Part shown: positions 1 through 10,189 of the stretch, in pieces
How positions within the stretch are numbered: the first letter of the stretch is position 1
Layout: every line of letters begins with the position of its first letter
Origin: CAVTOA01 sp963736285
Lineage (GTDB): Bacteria; Actinomycetota; Actinomycetes; Mycobacteriales; QHCE01
Reading direction: 5' to 3'
DNA: 64,000 nucleotides
NCBI GenBank assembly: GCA_963736285.1
Contig: CAVTOA010000003.1
Location: 62,001-126,000, forward strand
Notes under the pieces: generated by a model
The model's input: only the letters and a program-made list of their open reading frames with translations
Database searches by the model: none
What the model was told of the DNA's origin: nothing
Made by a program: the position numbers and the translations under genes

Positions 1-922
1 CGTAGACGTCGTTGGAGCCAGCCAAATAACCCGACGTGCGGATAAAGGCGTAGCTGTCTAGGACATCGACGATGCCCGCAACGGGAATCAGTACGTCGTC
101 ATCTGCGACTGTCGGCTCTGGATCGTGCGAACCACGGGGTTCTCCGCGATTGTCGCGGCCATCACGGCTATCGCGGTTATCCCGCCCACCGCGTCGACTA
201 CGGAATCGACTGCGCCCGCGACCACGGTCGTTGTTGCGGTCTTGCCTGCCGCCTCTTCCGCCGAAGTCGTTGCCATCGTCCGACTGGGACGAATTGCTAC
301 TCGACTGGGAGTTGCGGTCGTTGCCGCGGTCGCTATTACGATCGCTATTACGATCATTACCGCGATCGCGGCGATCGTTATTACGGTCGGTGTTGCGGTC
401 GCGCTGCTCAATGCGGACCTCTGACGCGGACGCCGTGTCCGAACCGGCCTGACCATTAGCCGACGTATCAGCCTGGCTCTGGGTCTCTTGCATGTGCCCA
501 TTGCTCTGGCCACGCTGACCGTCGGAGTTCCCACCGGTGCGAGGCGAACCCGCACCCCGGGTGGCGCGACGGCGTTCCCGACCGCCCGATGTTTGTCCGC
601 CTCTCGAGCTCTGCTCGCCAGCATCCTCAGTGGCTTGTGGTTTTGACACCTCATCAGCGGCGGCAGGTGGAGCCGTTTCTGTTTGTGCGGCCCGAGAGCC
701 ACCTTGCTTGTCTTGTATAGCGGCGATCAGCTCACCCTTACGCATACGTCCAACGCCGACAATGCCGAGTTGGCCAGCGAGGGTTTGTAGCTCAGACAGC
801 AACATTCCAGACAGACCGCCACCGGATCGGCGCCGTGTCTTATGTGGAGCTTGGCCACTTTCGGCCACGCTGGATGCGGAGTCCGGGATGGACTGATCGG
901 AAAGAAGTTCAGTGTCGCTCAA
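1..922 (-). CDS. rho: Transcription termination factor Rho, N-terminal part (runs off window)
   Basis: The frame stays open from a TTG at 922 to the window edge, giving about 307 residues. AAGGA sits about 7 nt upstream of the TTG, which decides the start. Residues about 35-75 form the Rho_N/SAP-like helical domain (LLSELQTLAGQLGIVGVGRM). Residues about 80-275 are low complexity, rich in Arg, Asp, Asn, Ser and Gly, with NDRNSDR-type repeats; this insert is typical of actinobacterial Rho and is thought to add RNA contacts. The last visible residues (VLIPVAGIVDVLDSYAFIRT) begin the cold-shock-like RNA-binding domain. The ATPase part lies outside the window. Rho is the hexameric RNA helicase that ends transcription. 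It lies downstream of, and on the same strand as, the threonine operon, 332 bp away. Confidence 0.93.
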   Translation of the reverse strand, partial: MSDTELLSDQSIPDSASSVAESGQAPHKTRRRSGGGLSGMLLSELQTLAGQLGIVGVGRMRKGELIAAIQDKQGGSRAAQTETAPPAAADEVSKPQATEDAGEQSSRGGQTSGGRERRRATRGAGSPRTGGNSDGQRGQSNGHMQETQSQADTSANGQAGSDTASASEVRIEQRDRNTDRNNDRRDRGNDRNSDRNSDRGNDRNSQSSSNSSQSDDGNDFGGRGGRQDRNNDRGRGRSRFRSRRGGRDNRDSRDGRDNRGEPRGSHDPEPTVADDDVLIPVAGIVDVLDSYAFIRTSGYLAGSNDVY

Positions 923-1254
923 TGGGGTTCCTTCCCTGCGACGGATCGTGACATGCGGTCACAAGATCAGGATGGAAAACGAACAAGACACACAGTGTTG
1001 ACTGTGTACATGCTGTCGAATGAATCGCCGGCCACTAAAACACTCGGCGTGCAAACACCACTTTAAAGCGGTGCGCTAATTAGCAGCGTAGACGGTACGA
1101 CTCATCAAGGCAACATTTCCGGAGCTCGGTGTGTTCATGTGATCACAATCCGATACGTGTTCCCAGATGGATCGGTTCAAACCCTCCCATCCGGTCAACA
1201 AGCTCACTCAGCTCGAAAATGCAAACTAGCTCGCATTTTTCTCGCCTCAATCGC
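923..1254. other. Intergenic region between thrB and rho
   Basis: This 332-bp stretch should hold the rho promoter and leader on the minus strand and the end of the thr operon transcript. Apart from a weak inverted repeat next to thrB I see no gene; the short frames here have no recognisable content. Confidence 0.6.
1216..1239 (-). terminator. Weak hairpin after thrB
   Basis: AAAATGC (1216-1222) and GCATTTT (1233-1239) can pair as a 7-bp stem just after the thrB stop. The stem is AT-rich, so at best this is a weak terminator of the lysA-hom-thrC-thrB transcript. Confidence 0.3.
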
Positions 1255-2217
1255 TTATGCCCTAGATGTGTCCACCGTAGCGCTAACAGACGACAATGCC
1301 CCCACCGGGTCGAAAGAGAGCCGATGGGCCACGAAGCCGTCGCACATTGGCGGCTGTTGACCCGCCCTCAGCATAGCGAAGACGCTCGACCCGGCACCGC
1401 TGACCACCGCCGCGATGCCCTGCTCACGCAACCGCCGCACGCACGCAGCCGTCGTGGCCATGCCAGGAGCCCGATATTCCTGGTGCAGCCAGTCCTCGGT
1501 CGCTGGAATCAACAGTGAAGGATCAGTCGTCAGCGCGTGTACCAGCAAGGCCGCCCGTCCAGAATTGGCCACCGCATCCGCGTGAGAAACCATCTTCGGC
1601 AACAAGGCCAGGCTGGCTTTGGTCGAACTCCGCGCCTGAGGCACGTACACCGTCGGTGCGATCTCGGGCGAGAGTCGCAATCGGGCAGTACGAATGTGTC
1701 GACGGTCACGTGTTTTCGTGCCAGGTCGATCCTGGCAATCGGCCTCAGACCATGCCAACACGGCGCCACCCAGTAGGCATGCGGCCACATTGTCGCGGCT
1801 GCCATCAAGGTCGACAGTCAGCTGAAGCATTTCGTCATCGTCTAAAAGCTGGTCACCACCGACGATGAGGGCTCGAGCTACCACGGCCCCGCCAACGATG
1901 GCCGCAGCTGAGGAACCTAACCCCCGCGCTTGCGGAATGTTGTTTCGGCACCGTACGAGCAGGCCAGGCGGGTTGGCACCGACCCGATCGAATACCGCTC
2001 GCATCGCTTGCAGCACCAAATGCCGCTCATCCCGTGGCAGTTCAGCGGCGCCCTCGCCCTCGACCTCGACTTGCAAGCCCGCAGGGATAATTTCGGCGAT
2101 GATCTCGTCCGAAATGGATAGTGCCACGCCGATAGCATCAAAACCCGGTCCAAGGTTGGCGCTGGTAGCCGGCGTCCGCACTCTGGCCGCATGCTGAACA
2201 AAAGTGATGCCCGTCAT
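1255..2217 (-). CDS. thrB: Homoserine kinase
   Basis: This GHMP-family kinase phosphorylates homoserine to O-phosphohomoserine, the substrate of ThrC. The 320-residue protein starts with MTGITFVQHAARVRTPATSA. The N-terminal substrate motif PATSANLGPGFDAIGVAL and the ATP-binding GHMP loop ARGLGSSAAAIVGGA are both intact. The ATG at 2217 overlaps the thrC stop as ATGA, which implies translational coupling and rules out the longer upstream extension of the frame. It is the last gene of the operon. Confidence 0.95.
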   Translation of the reverse strand: MTGITFVQHAARVRTPATSANLGPGFDAIGVALSISDEIIAEIIPAGLQVEVEGEGAAELPRDERHLVLQAMRAVFDRVGANPPGLLVRCRNNIPQARGLGSSAAAIVGGAVVARALIVGGDQLLDDDEMLQLTVDLDGSRDNVAACLLGGAVLAWSEADCQDRPGTKTRDRRHIRTARLRLSPEIAPTVYVPQARSSTKASLALLPKMVSHADAVANSGRAALLVHALTTDPSLLIPATEDWLHQEYRAPGMATTAACVRRLREQGIAAVVSGAGSSVFAMLRAGQQPPMCDGFVAHRLSFDPVGALSSVSATVDTSRA

Positions 2218-3311
2218 CGCAGTTCCAGTTCCTTTGCGATCAGATCCGTCTCTGCTGGCACCACCACCGGTCGAGGCGACGTTTTTACAGCCCATTGTGG
2301 ATCCTTCAAACCGTGACCGGTCACAGTGCAGACCACCAGTCGTCCGCTCGGAAGCGAGCCAGCCGCTGAAGCGGCGAGCAACCCCGCGATACTGACCGCA
2401 GAGGCTGGCTCAACCCAGATGGCCTCTGTCTGCGCCAGTAACCGATAGGCGTCCAGGATGAGCTCGTCGGTGACCGACTCGATGGCTCCCCCCGACTCAT
2501 CTCGCGCAGCGATCGCCTGAGTCCACGATGCTGGGTTTCCGATACGGATCGCCGACGCAATCGTTTCTGGGTTCGCGATCGGTCCACCATGGACAAATGG
2601 TGCCGCTCCCGAGGCTTGGACTCCACGCATAGCCGGCGTCGAATCGACCCATCCCCACGCCAGCGCCTCTTGGTAACCACGCCAGTAAGCAGTGATATTG
2701 CCGGCGTTGCCCACAGGGAGAAAATGCAGATCTGGGGCCACGCCGAGTGCTCGCACCACCTCAAAAGCGGCTGTTTTTTGGCCCTCTATCCGATGTGGAT
2801 TAACGGAATTAACCAAGGCGATGGGGTACGTAGCCGACAGTTCTTGAGCCAACCGAAGGCAATCGTCAAAATTACCGTCCACCTCGAGCATACGTGCACC
2901 GTGTGCGAGCGCTTGAGCGAGTTTGCCCGGCGCGATTTTGCCCCGTGGCACAAGAACCGCGCAGGTCAAGCCCGCCCGCGCCGCATATGCGGCAGCCGAA
3001 CCGGCGGTGTTTCCGGTCGACGCACAGAGCACAGCCCGGGCGCCTTCCTCGACCGCCTTGCTGATCGCAACCGTCATACCGCGATCTTTGAATGACCCCG
3101 TGGGGTTTGCGCCCTCAACCTTGATGAACACCCGACAACCAGTGCGCTCCGATAGCGTGGGCGCAGAAATTAGCGGCGTGCCACCCTCGCACAACGTCAC
3201 GATCGGCGTGGCTTCACTGACCGGAAGCTGTGCGCGAAACTCTTCTATGACGCCCCGCCATGGGCGCGCCTCTGTCCTGTTCATCTGGCCCCCCGACCGA
3301 ATCTCCCCCAT
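2214..3311 (-). CDS. thrC: Threonine synthase
   Basis: PLP enzyme that converts O-phosphohomoserine to threonine. The protein has 365 residues from the ATG at 3311, with AGGGTGG about 6 nt upstream; a second ATG at 3284 (MNRTEARPWRGVIEEF) is an equally plausible start because homologs begin near there. The PLP-lysine segment is GSFKDRGMT, and the downstream STGNTAGSAAAYAARAG and PVGNAGN loops bind the cofactor phosphate. The gene lies 31 bp after hom and overlaps thrB by 4 bp. Confidence 0.95.
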   Translation of the reverse strand: MGEIRSGGQMNRTEARPWRGVIEEFRAQLPVSEATPIVTLCEGGTPLISAPTLSERTGCRVFIKVEGANPTGSFKDRGMTVAISKAVEEGARAVLCASTGNTAGSAAAYAARAGLTCAVLVPRGKIAPGKLAQALAHGARMLEVDGNFDDCLRLAQELSATYPIALVNSVNPHRIEGQKTAAFEVVRALGVAPDLHFLPVGNAGNITAYWRGYQEALAWGWVDSTPAMRGVQASGAAPFVHGGPIANPETIASAIRIGNPASWTQAIAARDESGGAIESVTDELILDAYRLLAQTEAIWVEPASAVSIAGLLAASAAGSLPSGRLVVCTVTGHGLKDPQWAVKTSPRPVVVPAETDLIAKELELR

Positions 3312-3342
3312 ATTTGTCCACCCTGACTCTTACGGCTGATCG

Positions 3343-4752
<1,410 letters not shown>

Positions 4753-4757
4753 TTTGG

Positions 4758-6149
4758 TTAGCCCACATCCAGTCGCAACAAGTCTTCTAACGTCTCGCGC
4801 CGCACCAACACCTGGCTGCGACCATCGCGCACGCCCACAATGGGAGGGCGGGTCACCATGTTGTAGTTGCTGGCCATGCTGCGGCAATACGCGCCCGTGG
4901 CCGCGACAGCGAGCACGTCGCCGGGGGCAACATCGCCGGGTAACCAGACGTCTTTAATGACGATGTCGCCGCTTTCACAATGTTTGCCCACTACCCGGGA
5001 CAGCACCGGCTCCACAGCGGACTCGCGATTAGCAAGCACACACGTGTATTCGGCGTCATACAACGCGGACCGAATGTTGTCACTCATGCCACCATCAACG
5101 CTGACATAGGTCCGCGCCACTCCGGTACTGATCCGGACTGGTTTTACCGTGCCCACTCGATACAACGTGATCCCGGCAGGTCCACAAATGGCCCGTCCAG
5201 GCTCGACCGAGAGCCGAGGCATCGCTAATCCGGCGCCCGCGCATTCCGTTTTGACTATCTGTCGCAAGCTCTCGGCAAATACCGCCGGCGCCGCGGGATC
5301 GTCCGTGGAGAGGTAGGCAATACCAAGCCCGCCGCCGAGGTCGAGCTCCGCCAACTCCAGGCCATGCTCGTCCCGGATCTGCGCCAACAGGCCGACCATG
5401 CGGTGAGCCGAGACCTCAAACGCGGCGGTGTCGAAAATCTGCGAGCCGATGTGGCTATGCAACCCAACCAACCGCAACGAAGACGAGCCTAGGACCGCCC
5501 GCACCGCGTCCAGTGCGACCCCGTTCGCCAACGAAAACCCGAACTTTTGGTCTTCGTGAGCCGTCGCGATGAACTCGTGGGTATGTGCTTCGACGCCCAC
5601 CGTCACTCGGACCAACACCGCCGGCGTGGCATTTACTGCCTCGGCGAGAACGGCCAGCCGAGTGATCTCATCGAACGAATCCACCACGATCCGGCCCACA
5701 CCCGCAGCTAACGCGGCCGACAGCTCGTCGTCGCTCTTATTGTTGCCATGCGAGGCGATTCGCTCCGCGGGCACGCCTGCCGACAACGCCAGCGCAAGCT
5801 CGCCTCCAGTGCACACATCGAGGCCGAGGCCTTGTTCGGCTGCCCAGCGCGCAACCGCCCGACACAGCAGTGCCTTGCTGGCATAGAAGACGTCGGCGTC
5901 GGCGAACGCCTCCACGTAACTGCTCGCGCGGGCGCGGAAGTCAACTTCGTCGAGGACGAATGCTGGCGTTCCGTGCTCGCTCACCAGCTGGCGAACGTCA
6001 ATGCCACCAAGGGTCAGCGCGCCATCGACTCGCCTCGCGGTACTCGGCCACACAGCGGGATCGAGGTGATTAACATCTGCGGGGGCGCTGGCTGCGACCT
6101 CTTGGGGCAGCACATCAGCATGTCGTGGACCGGCTGGATGTGCTCTCAT
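4758..6149 (-). CDS. lysA: Diaminopimelate decarboxylase
   Basis: PLP-dependent fold-III decarboxylase that converts meso-diaminopimelate to lysine. The protein has 463 residues, normal for the family. The PLP-binding lysine lies in DVFYASKALLCRAVARW, the glycine loop in ELDLGGGLGIAY, and the catalytic Cys region in VGKHCESGDI near the C-terminus. It is the first gene of the lysA-hom-thrC-thrB operon, with hom only five bases downstream. Confidence 0.95.
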   Translation of the reverse strand: MRAHPAGPRHADVLPQEVAASAPADVNHLDPAVWPSTARRVDGALTLGGIDVRQLVSEHGTPAFVLDEVDFRARASSYVEAFADADVFYASKALLCRAVARWAAEQGLGLDVCTGGELALALSAGVPAERIASHGNNKSDDELSAALAAGVGRIVVDSFDEITRLAVLAEAVNATPAVLVRVTVGVEAHTHEFIATAHEDQKFGFSLANGVALDAVRAVLGSSSLRLVGLHSHIGSQIFDTAAFEVSAHRMVGLLAQIRDEHGLELAELDLGGGLGIAYLSTDDPAAPAVFAESLRQIVKTECAGAGLAMPRLSVEPGRAICGPAGITLYRVGTVKPVRISTGVARTYVSVDGGMSDNIRSALYDAEYTCVLANRESAVEPVLSRVVGKHCESGDIVIKDVWLPGDVAPGDVLAVAATGAYCRSMASNYNMVTRPPIVGVRDGRSQVLVRRETLEDLLRLDVG

Positions 6150-6490
6150 GCACTGGCTCTCTCTATTGTTCTTACAGTCTCAGTTATACGAAGCGGTGAG
6201 ATAAATATCTCCGTCGACATAATCTGTCCACAGTAGAGGAATGCAATGCCGCGACCTTCAGGCGGCATGATGTATCCCTATCAATCCTACCGATTGGGAC
6301 ACTTACACCATGGGTGCGAAGTTAGGCCTAGTTTGTTGATATATCAGCCATTTCAGCAAAAAGGAGGGTAGTGGGCGCCGAGGCTTATCCCAGGTCTTGA
6401 ATTCCCGCGCCCTCACACCTGGCAGACTAGGAAGCCCAGCAGACATACCAGGCGGAAAGCCCGCCTCAATGGTCCGGAGAAGATCCCCCT
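6150..6490. other. Divergent intergenic region lysA / DUF3105 gene
   Basis: 341 bp between divergently transcribed genes, so it should carry both promoters. I see no lysine-riboswitch-like or attenuator-like structure and no gene. argS, often found here in actinobacteria, is absent. Confidence 0.5.
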
Positions 6491-7240
6491 ATGGCGTCCA
6501 AGCGCAACCCTGAGAAGCCCGCCCAGCCGAGCAAGAACACCAATGCTCACGCCAAAAAACGCGCAAAGACCAAGAAAGCGGTCAAGGCGGCTCGAGGCGG
6601 CATCACCTCCATGACTGTTGTCCTCATCGCGGTTGCCGTGGTCATCGCCGGAGCGATCATTGGCTATGGGATTTGGTACACGTGGGACAAATCTCGCCCG
6701 TTTGGCCAGCAGAACGCACAGAAAATCAGCGGGGTCGTCAACTACCGCATTAAAGACGCCAAGATGCTACGACGGAATCACGTATATGGCACCGTCAAAT
6801 ACAAGCTGAGCCCCCCGGTTGGTGGCAACCACAACCCCGCCTGGGAAGACTGCCAAGGCGATGTATATAGCGATCAAATCCCTAACGAGCACGCGGTCCA
6901 CGCCCTCGAGCACGGCGCCGTCTGGATCGCCTACAACCCGAAGGATGTTTCCCCGGCAGACGTCAAAAGACTCGCTGACAAGGTCCGCGGCAAAGATTAC
7001 TTACTCATGAGCCCCTACCCCGGTCTGAAGTCACCTATCAGCCTGCAAGCGTGGGGGTTCCAACTCGCACTCAGTGGCGCCAAGGACCACCGCATCGATG
7101 ACTTCATCAAGGCCTTCCGTAAAAATGCCAACGTGGAAGACGGCGCCACCTGCTCTGGCGGTACCACCATCACCGGCACGACCCCACTCACGGAAGAACA
7201 AATTCAGCAGCAAAGCGCCAACACAGACAACATGGCCTGA
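6491..7240 (+). CDS. DUF3105 membrane-anchored protein
   Basis: 249 residues. A Lys-rich cytoplasmic head (residues 1-36) is followed by one membrane helix (about 41-63, TVVLIAVAVVIAGAIIGYGI) and an extracytoplasmic DUF3105 domain with the family signature PPVGGNHNPAWEDC and EHAVHALEHGAVWIAY. The conserved His, Cys and Glu residues hint at metal binding, but the family function is unknown. It is followed after one base by the DUF305 gene, a common pairing in actinobacteria, so the two are probably co-transcribed and act together outside the membrane. Confidence 0.85.
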   Translation: MASKRNPEKPAQPSKNTNAHAKKRAKTKKAVKAARGGITSMTVVLIAVAVVIAGAIIGYGIWYTWDKSRPFGQQNAQKISGVVNYRIKDAKMLRRNHVYGTVKYKLSPPVGGNHNPAWEDCQGDVYSDQIPNEHAVHALEHGAVWIAYNPKDVSPADVKRLADKVRGKDYLLMSPYPGLKSPISLQAWGFQLALSGAKDHRIDDFIKAFRKNANVEDGATCSGGTTITGTTPLTEEQIQQQSANTDNMA

Positions 7241-7241
7241 C

Positions 7242-7913
7242 ATGGAGAACGAAAACCACGACGTCGACTCCGCAACGACGACGACGGCTGACGAAGAGCG
7301 GCCTCACCGGCGCATTCCACGGTTCGCCATCGGCATTGTGGTGGGGGTTCTGGCCCTGGCGCTGGGCTTCCTCGGTGGCACCTGGCTCGCCGCACCGCGC
7401 CATCCTGGTGATGGCTCGCCAGAGGCTGGCTTTGCGCGCGACATGTCGGTCCATCATGGACAAGCGGTGTCCATGGCGATGATGGAATATCGCAACGGCG
7501 GCGACGGCGAGCTCATCAACCTCGCCTACGACATCGCCATGACGCAACAAAACCAGATCGGCGTCATGGATACCTGGTTGCGCAACTGGGGCGACTCCCT
7601 CAGCAGTTCCCGTCGCGCCATGTCGTGGATGCCCGGCAGTCAGCAGATGATGCGGCCCGACGGTCGCATGCCCGGAATGGCGTCGCCAGCGGAGCTGCGG
7701 CAACTCCGTGCCAGTCATGGTCGGGATTCAGATGTGTTGTTCTGCAAGCTGATGATCAAACATCATCTCGCCGGCGTCCACATGGCTGATGCGATCTTGA
7801 AACAGTCGAAAAACTCCCCGGTCCGCAAGCTTGCCCAGCAGATGGTGAACAACCAGCAGTATGAGATCAATCAGTTGCAGCAAAAACTGACCGAGCTCGG
7901 GGCGTCCACCTAG
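7242..7913 (+). CDS. DUF305 family protein
   Basis: 223 residues from ATG 7242, one base after the DUF3105 stop. An N-terminal membrane anchor (about residues 27-46) precedes a DUF305 domain: a ferritin-like helical fold with the repeated His/Met signature FARDMSVHHGQAVSMA and LMIKHHLAGVHMADAIL, rich in Met and His. Related proteins are often linked to copper or other metal handling, which is inference here. The C-terminal helix (NNQQYEINQLQQKL) is typical of the family. Confidence 0.87.
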   Translation: MENENHDVDSATTTTADEERPHRRIPRFAIGIVVGVLALALGFLGGTWLAAPRHPGDGSPEAGFARDMSVHHGQAVSMAMMEYRNGGDGELINLAYDIAMTQQNQIGVMDTWLRNWGDSLSSSRRAMSWMPGSQQMMRPDGRMPGMASPAELRQLRASHGRDSDVLFCKLMIKHHLAGVHMADAILKQSKNSPVRKLAQQMVNNQQYEINQLQQKLTELGAST

Positions 7914-7967
7914 GCAAACGGGACACCGCGCCAGCTTCGGGTTGTACTCCCATCTCGTGGCCTCATG

Positions 7968-8013
7968 TTCACGGGTGAGTTTCTTTAACAGGCTCCAGAC
8001 ACTCACCCGTGAA
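7968..8013 (+). terminator. Perfect 13-bp inverted repeat after DUF305 gene
   Basis: TTCACGGGTGAGT (7968-7980) pairs perfectly with ACTCACCCGTGAA (8001-8013) across a 20-nt loop. It lies 54 bp past the stop. There is no T-run after it, so a factor-dependent terminator or an RNA-stabilising hairpin is as likely as an intrinsic terminator. Confidence 0.5.
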
Positions 8014-8125
8014 ACTAACGAGGAGTGCACAGGCGAGGGGAAGAAAGCGGCTGATAGGCTTCTGGCGCCTTGAAGGTCGCCGGGTGGTGAGTTCCTTATT
8101 ATTCTCGTTCACCACAAATAACGCG

Positions 8126-8197
8126 GCCCCCGTAGCTCAGGGGATAGAGCACCGCCCTCCGGAGGCGGGTGCGCAGGTTCGAATCCTGCCGGGGGCA
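8126..8197 (+). tRNA. tRNA-Arg (anticodon CCG)
   Basis: A full cloverleaf can be drawn. The acceptor GCCCCCG pairs with CGGGGGC and the discriminator is A. The D arm is GCTCAGGGGATAGAGC. The anticodon stem CCGCC/GGCGG encloses the loop CTCCGGA, so the anticodon is CCG. The T arm GCAGG-TTCGAAT-CCTGC is canonical. CCA is not encoded (ACTA follows). A degenerate copy of its 3' half and downstream terminator lies 3.6 kb away at 11741, making this tRNA a likely integration site. Confidence 0.95.
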
Positions 8198-8522
8198 CTA
8201 ATACTGAAATTAGCTTCTGACCTGGAAAAACGGGTCTCCTGATCAGCGGCTATCTAGTCAAGAGGCCGCAACCCCTGGCGTAAACACTTCTGCACGCGTG
8301 CGCTGCGATGCCCGCACAATCGTCAACTTCGGCAGCTTCGGACTGTTAACAGCGTGCGAGACTTTCTGGAGAAAACGGAGATGCTGTCTCGGTTGTCAAC
8401 AGCCCCAGGGTAGGTGGACCTATGACGCAGGATGTGGGTGTGGATTCGCGTTGGAAAATCCACTCCGAAACAGTGGTGCAGGCTAACCAGTGGTGCAGGC
8501 TAACCAGTGGTGCAGCTTGAAC
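8198..8522. other. tRNA terminator and leader of Nudix gene
   Basis: Just after the tRNA is a short terminator-like stem (GACC 8219-8222 with GGTC 8233-8236 across an A-rich loop). The rest is the leader of the Nudix gene, ending in a 17-bp direct repeat. No gene seen. Confidence 0.5.
8471..8515. repeat. 17-bp tandem direct repeat, 2.6 copies
   Basis: CAGTGGTGCAGGCTAAC occurs at 8471-8487 and 8488-8504, with a partial third copy (11 bp) at 8505-8515. It ends 7 bp before the preferred start of the Nudix gene, where it could affect translation initiation. Confidence 0.85.
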
Positions 8523-9002
8523 ATGACCGATGTGGAACTACCCAGCGGTACGCACCTAGATCATTGGGTGCTCCGCCAACCCCCAGTAGTAGTGACCGCC
8601 ATGGTCAACCACGCTGGTGAGGTGTTGCTGTTATGGCGGCACAGGTTTATTACCAACACCTGGGGTTATGAACTGCCCGGTGGTGTTCTCGACCCGGGTG
8701 AGTCCATTCTCGACGGTGCAGCGCGAGAAGCCGAAGAAGAAACCGGATGGCGACCAAGAACCCTCAAGCCGCTGATGCAACTGCAATCAGCCAACGGGCT
8801 ATCTGACTGTATTCATCACGTGTACGTCTCTGCTGATGCTGTCCATATAGGGGCACCAGAGGACTCAGATGAGTCCGACCGCCTCGAATGGATAGCCCTC
8901 GAACGGATTCCCGAACTCGTCGGCAACGGCTCCATCACCGCCAGCACCACCGCAGCCGCCCTCATGCAACTGCACGTCAGTTGGGCTAACAACTACCGAT
9001 AG
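8523..9002 (+). CDS. Nudix hydrolase
   Basis: 159 residues from ATG 8523 (MTDVELPSGTHLDHW); a GTG at 8490 would add 11 residues translated from the direct repeat and is less likely. The Nudix box is complete (GGVLDPGESILDGAAREAEE followed by ETGW), matching GX5EX7REUXEEXGU, so Mg-dependent hydrolysis of a nucleoside-diphosphate-linked substrate is expected. The size and the DRLEWIALERIPEL segment resemble ADP-ribose pyrophosphatase-like Nudix proteins, but the substrate cannot be read from sequence. It is first in the tRNA-bounded block and converges on the MBL gene 20 bp away. Confidence 0.88.
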   Translation: MTDVELPSGTHLDHWVLRQPPVVVTAMVNHAGEVLLLWRHRFITNTWGYELPGGVLDPGESILDGAAREAEEETGWRPRTLKPLMQLQSANGLSDCIHHVYVSADAVHIGAPEDSDESDRLEWIALERIPELVGNGSITASTTAAALMQLHVSWANNYR

Positions 9003-9021
9003 TCCGCAAGGGAAGTATGGC

Positions 9022-10036
9022 TTAGCTCCTGCTAATTTGGCGTCTTGGCGGTTCTACGGATGCCCTTGAGGCCGCCTGGCTGTCGATGCCGCGGCGGTTT
9101 GCCGATAGCGGTTGAAATTGCGCGGCGGTTGTTTTCGTGGCACGAATTTCGTCTCCCTGGACCGGGTAAGTCGTTCCTTGCCGTGCGCTTTGCAACCGCC
9201 CCTCGTAGGTCTGGTGTGCCTCCGCCAGAATGCGCAGCGGGCTTACGTTGGGATGGTGGTGGGTGAGGAGAAGCTTGCGGACGCCGGCCTTTTGTGCTGC
9301 TTCCCCTGCGGTGTGCCCAGACAAATGCAGGCCCGGGAACTCTTCGGCTTTTTTCAGATAGAACGCCTCGATGAGGGCAAGGTCAGCGTCCTGGGCTGCC
9401 GCCAACAGCCCAGGTGACGGGACACCTGATTCGAGCTCTCCGGTGTCTCCAGAGTATGCAAAGCTTTGGCCGTCGCCTTCGACGCGAAAGGCGTAGGACT
9501 CCTCTAGTGCTTCTTCGCCTAGGGCTTCTTTGTTTCTGAGATGGTCTACCGGAAAAGCGGTGACAGTTAAGCCACCAATGGTGATCGGCTCCCCTGGATT
9601 GATGGTATGGAAGTCAAACGCGTCCGGAATGGGCCGAGGGAACCCTTTACCTTTAGTGTTTCGTTCCAATTCCTCTTTTAGCCGAGCCGGGCCATAAACC
9701 GGGATACGGGTGCTGGGGTCGTTTGGGTCAATAGACGATTTCAGTGCAGCACCGTCGGCGTCTTTGGGGTACTGCAAATCTTGGCCCAAAGCTGCGAGGT
9801 CGCCGATGTGATCGCCGTGGTCGTGAGTAATGAGGATCGCATTTATCTTGCCGCGTAGCCCGAACCGCCCTAGTTGGGCGTTGGCGCCGTAGCCAATGTC
9901 CAGCAGAATCCGTTTCTGCTCCTGAGGATTTTCTGCTCCCCCCCCCCGTAAGTAGATACGACGAGGTTCCGTGAAACACACTGTCATCGTCCACATAAGA
10001 CGAACTACCTGAGCACCCCAACACCGACAGATCCAT
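9022..10036 (-). pseudogene. MBL-fold metallo-hydrolase, out of frame at a G10 tract (candidate phase-variable gene)
   Basis: Start ATG 10036 gives MDLSVLGCSGSSSYVDDDS and a normal MBL beta-strand start, but the frame breaks at ten G (9948-9957, coding-strand G, codons 27-30). From there the rest of the domain continues in another frame: ILLDIGYGANAQLGRFGL, the metal motif ITHDHGDHIGDL, a later His at FPVDHLRN, SGDTGE and LLLTHHHPN. Nine G would restore one 337-residue frame; the full span is one base too long. All metal ligands are otherwise intact, so this looks like a switchable or recently broken gene rather than an old relic. It resembles RNase Z/phosphodiesterase-type MBL enzymes. The divergent neighbour carries a C10 tract at nearly the same place. 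Confidence 0.8.
9948..9957. repeat. C10 homopolymer (G10 on coding strand) in MBL gene
   Basis: Ten consecutive C on the + strand, about 80 nt into the MBL coding region. Length 9 gives a full-length protein; length 10, as here, does not. G/C tracts of this length are typical slipped-strand contingency sites. Confidence 0.9.
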
Positions 10037-10189
10037 GCCACCTAGTCTCTCATCAGATCGCAAACGCGGCGATGTCTAACACGTGCACTGGCTCTTCCAT
10101 GCTTCCATCAGTTCACCGGGGAACCCGCTCCTCTCACCTGTAGAAAATGATGCGACTTGGCAAGACCTACTTTCTGAATGGGAGAAAAA

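Noticed and set aside
6150..6490. Lysine riboswitch upstream of lysA
   Set aside because: I could not find the conserved L-box core or a terminator/antiterminator pair in this region.
8009..8242. Open frame over the tRNA-Arg locus (contains APVAQGIEHRPP)
   Set aside because: This peptide is the well-known spurious translation of a tRNA gene; the frame has no ribosome site and overlaps the tRNA.
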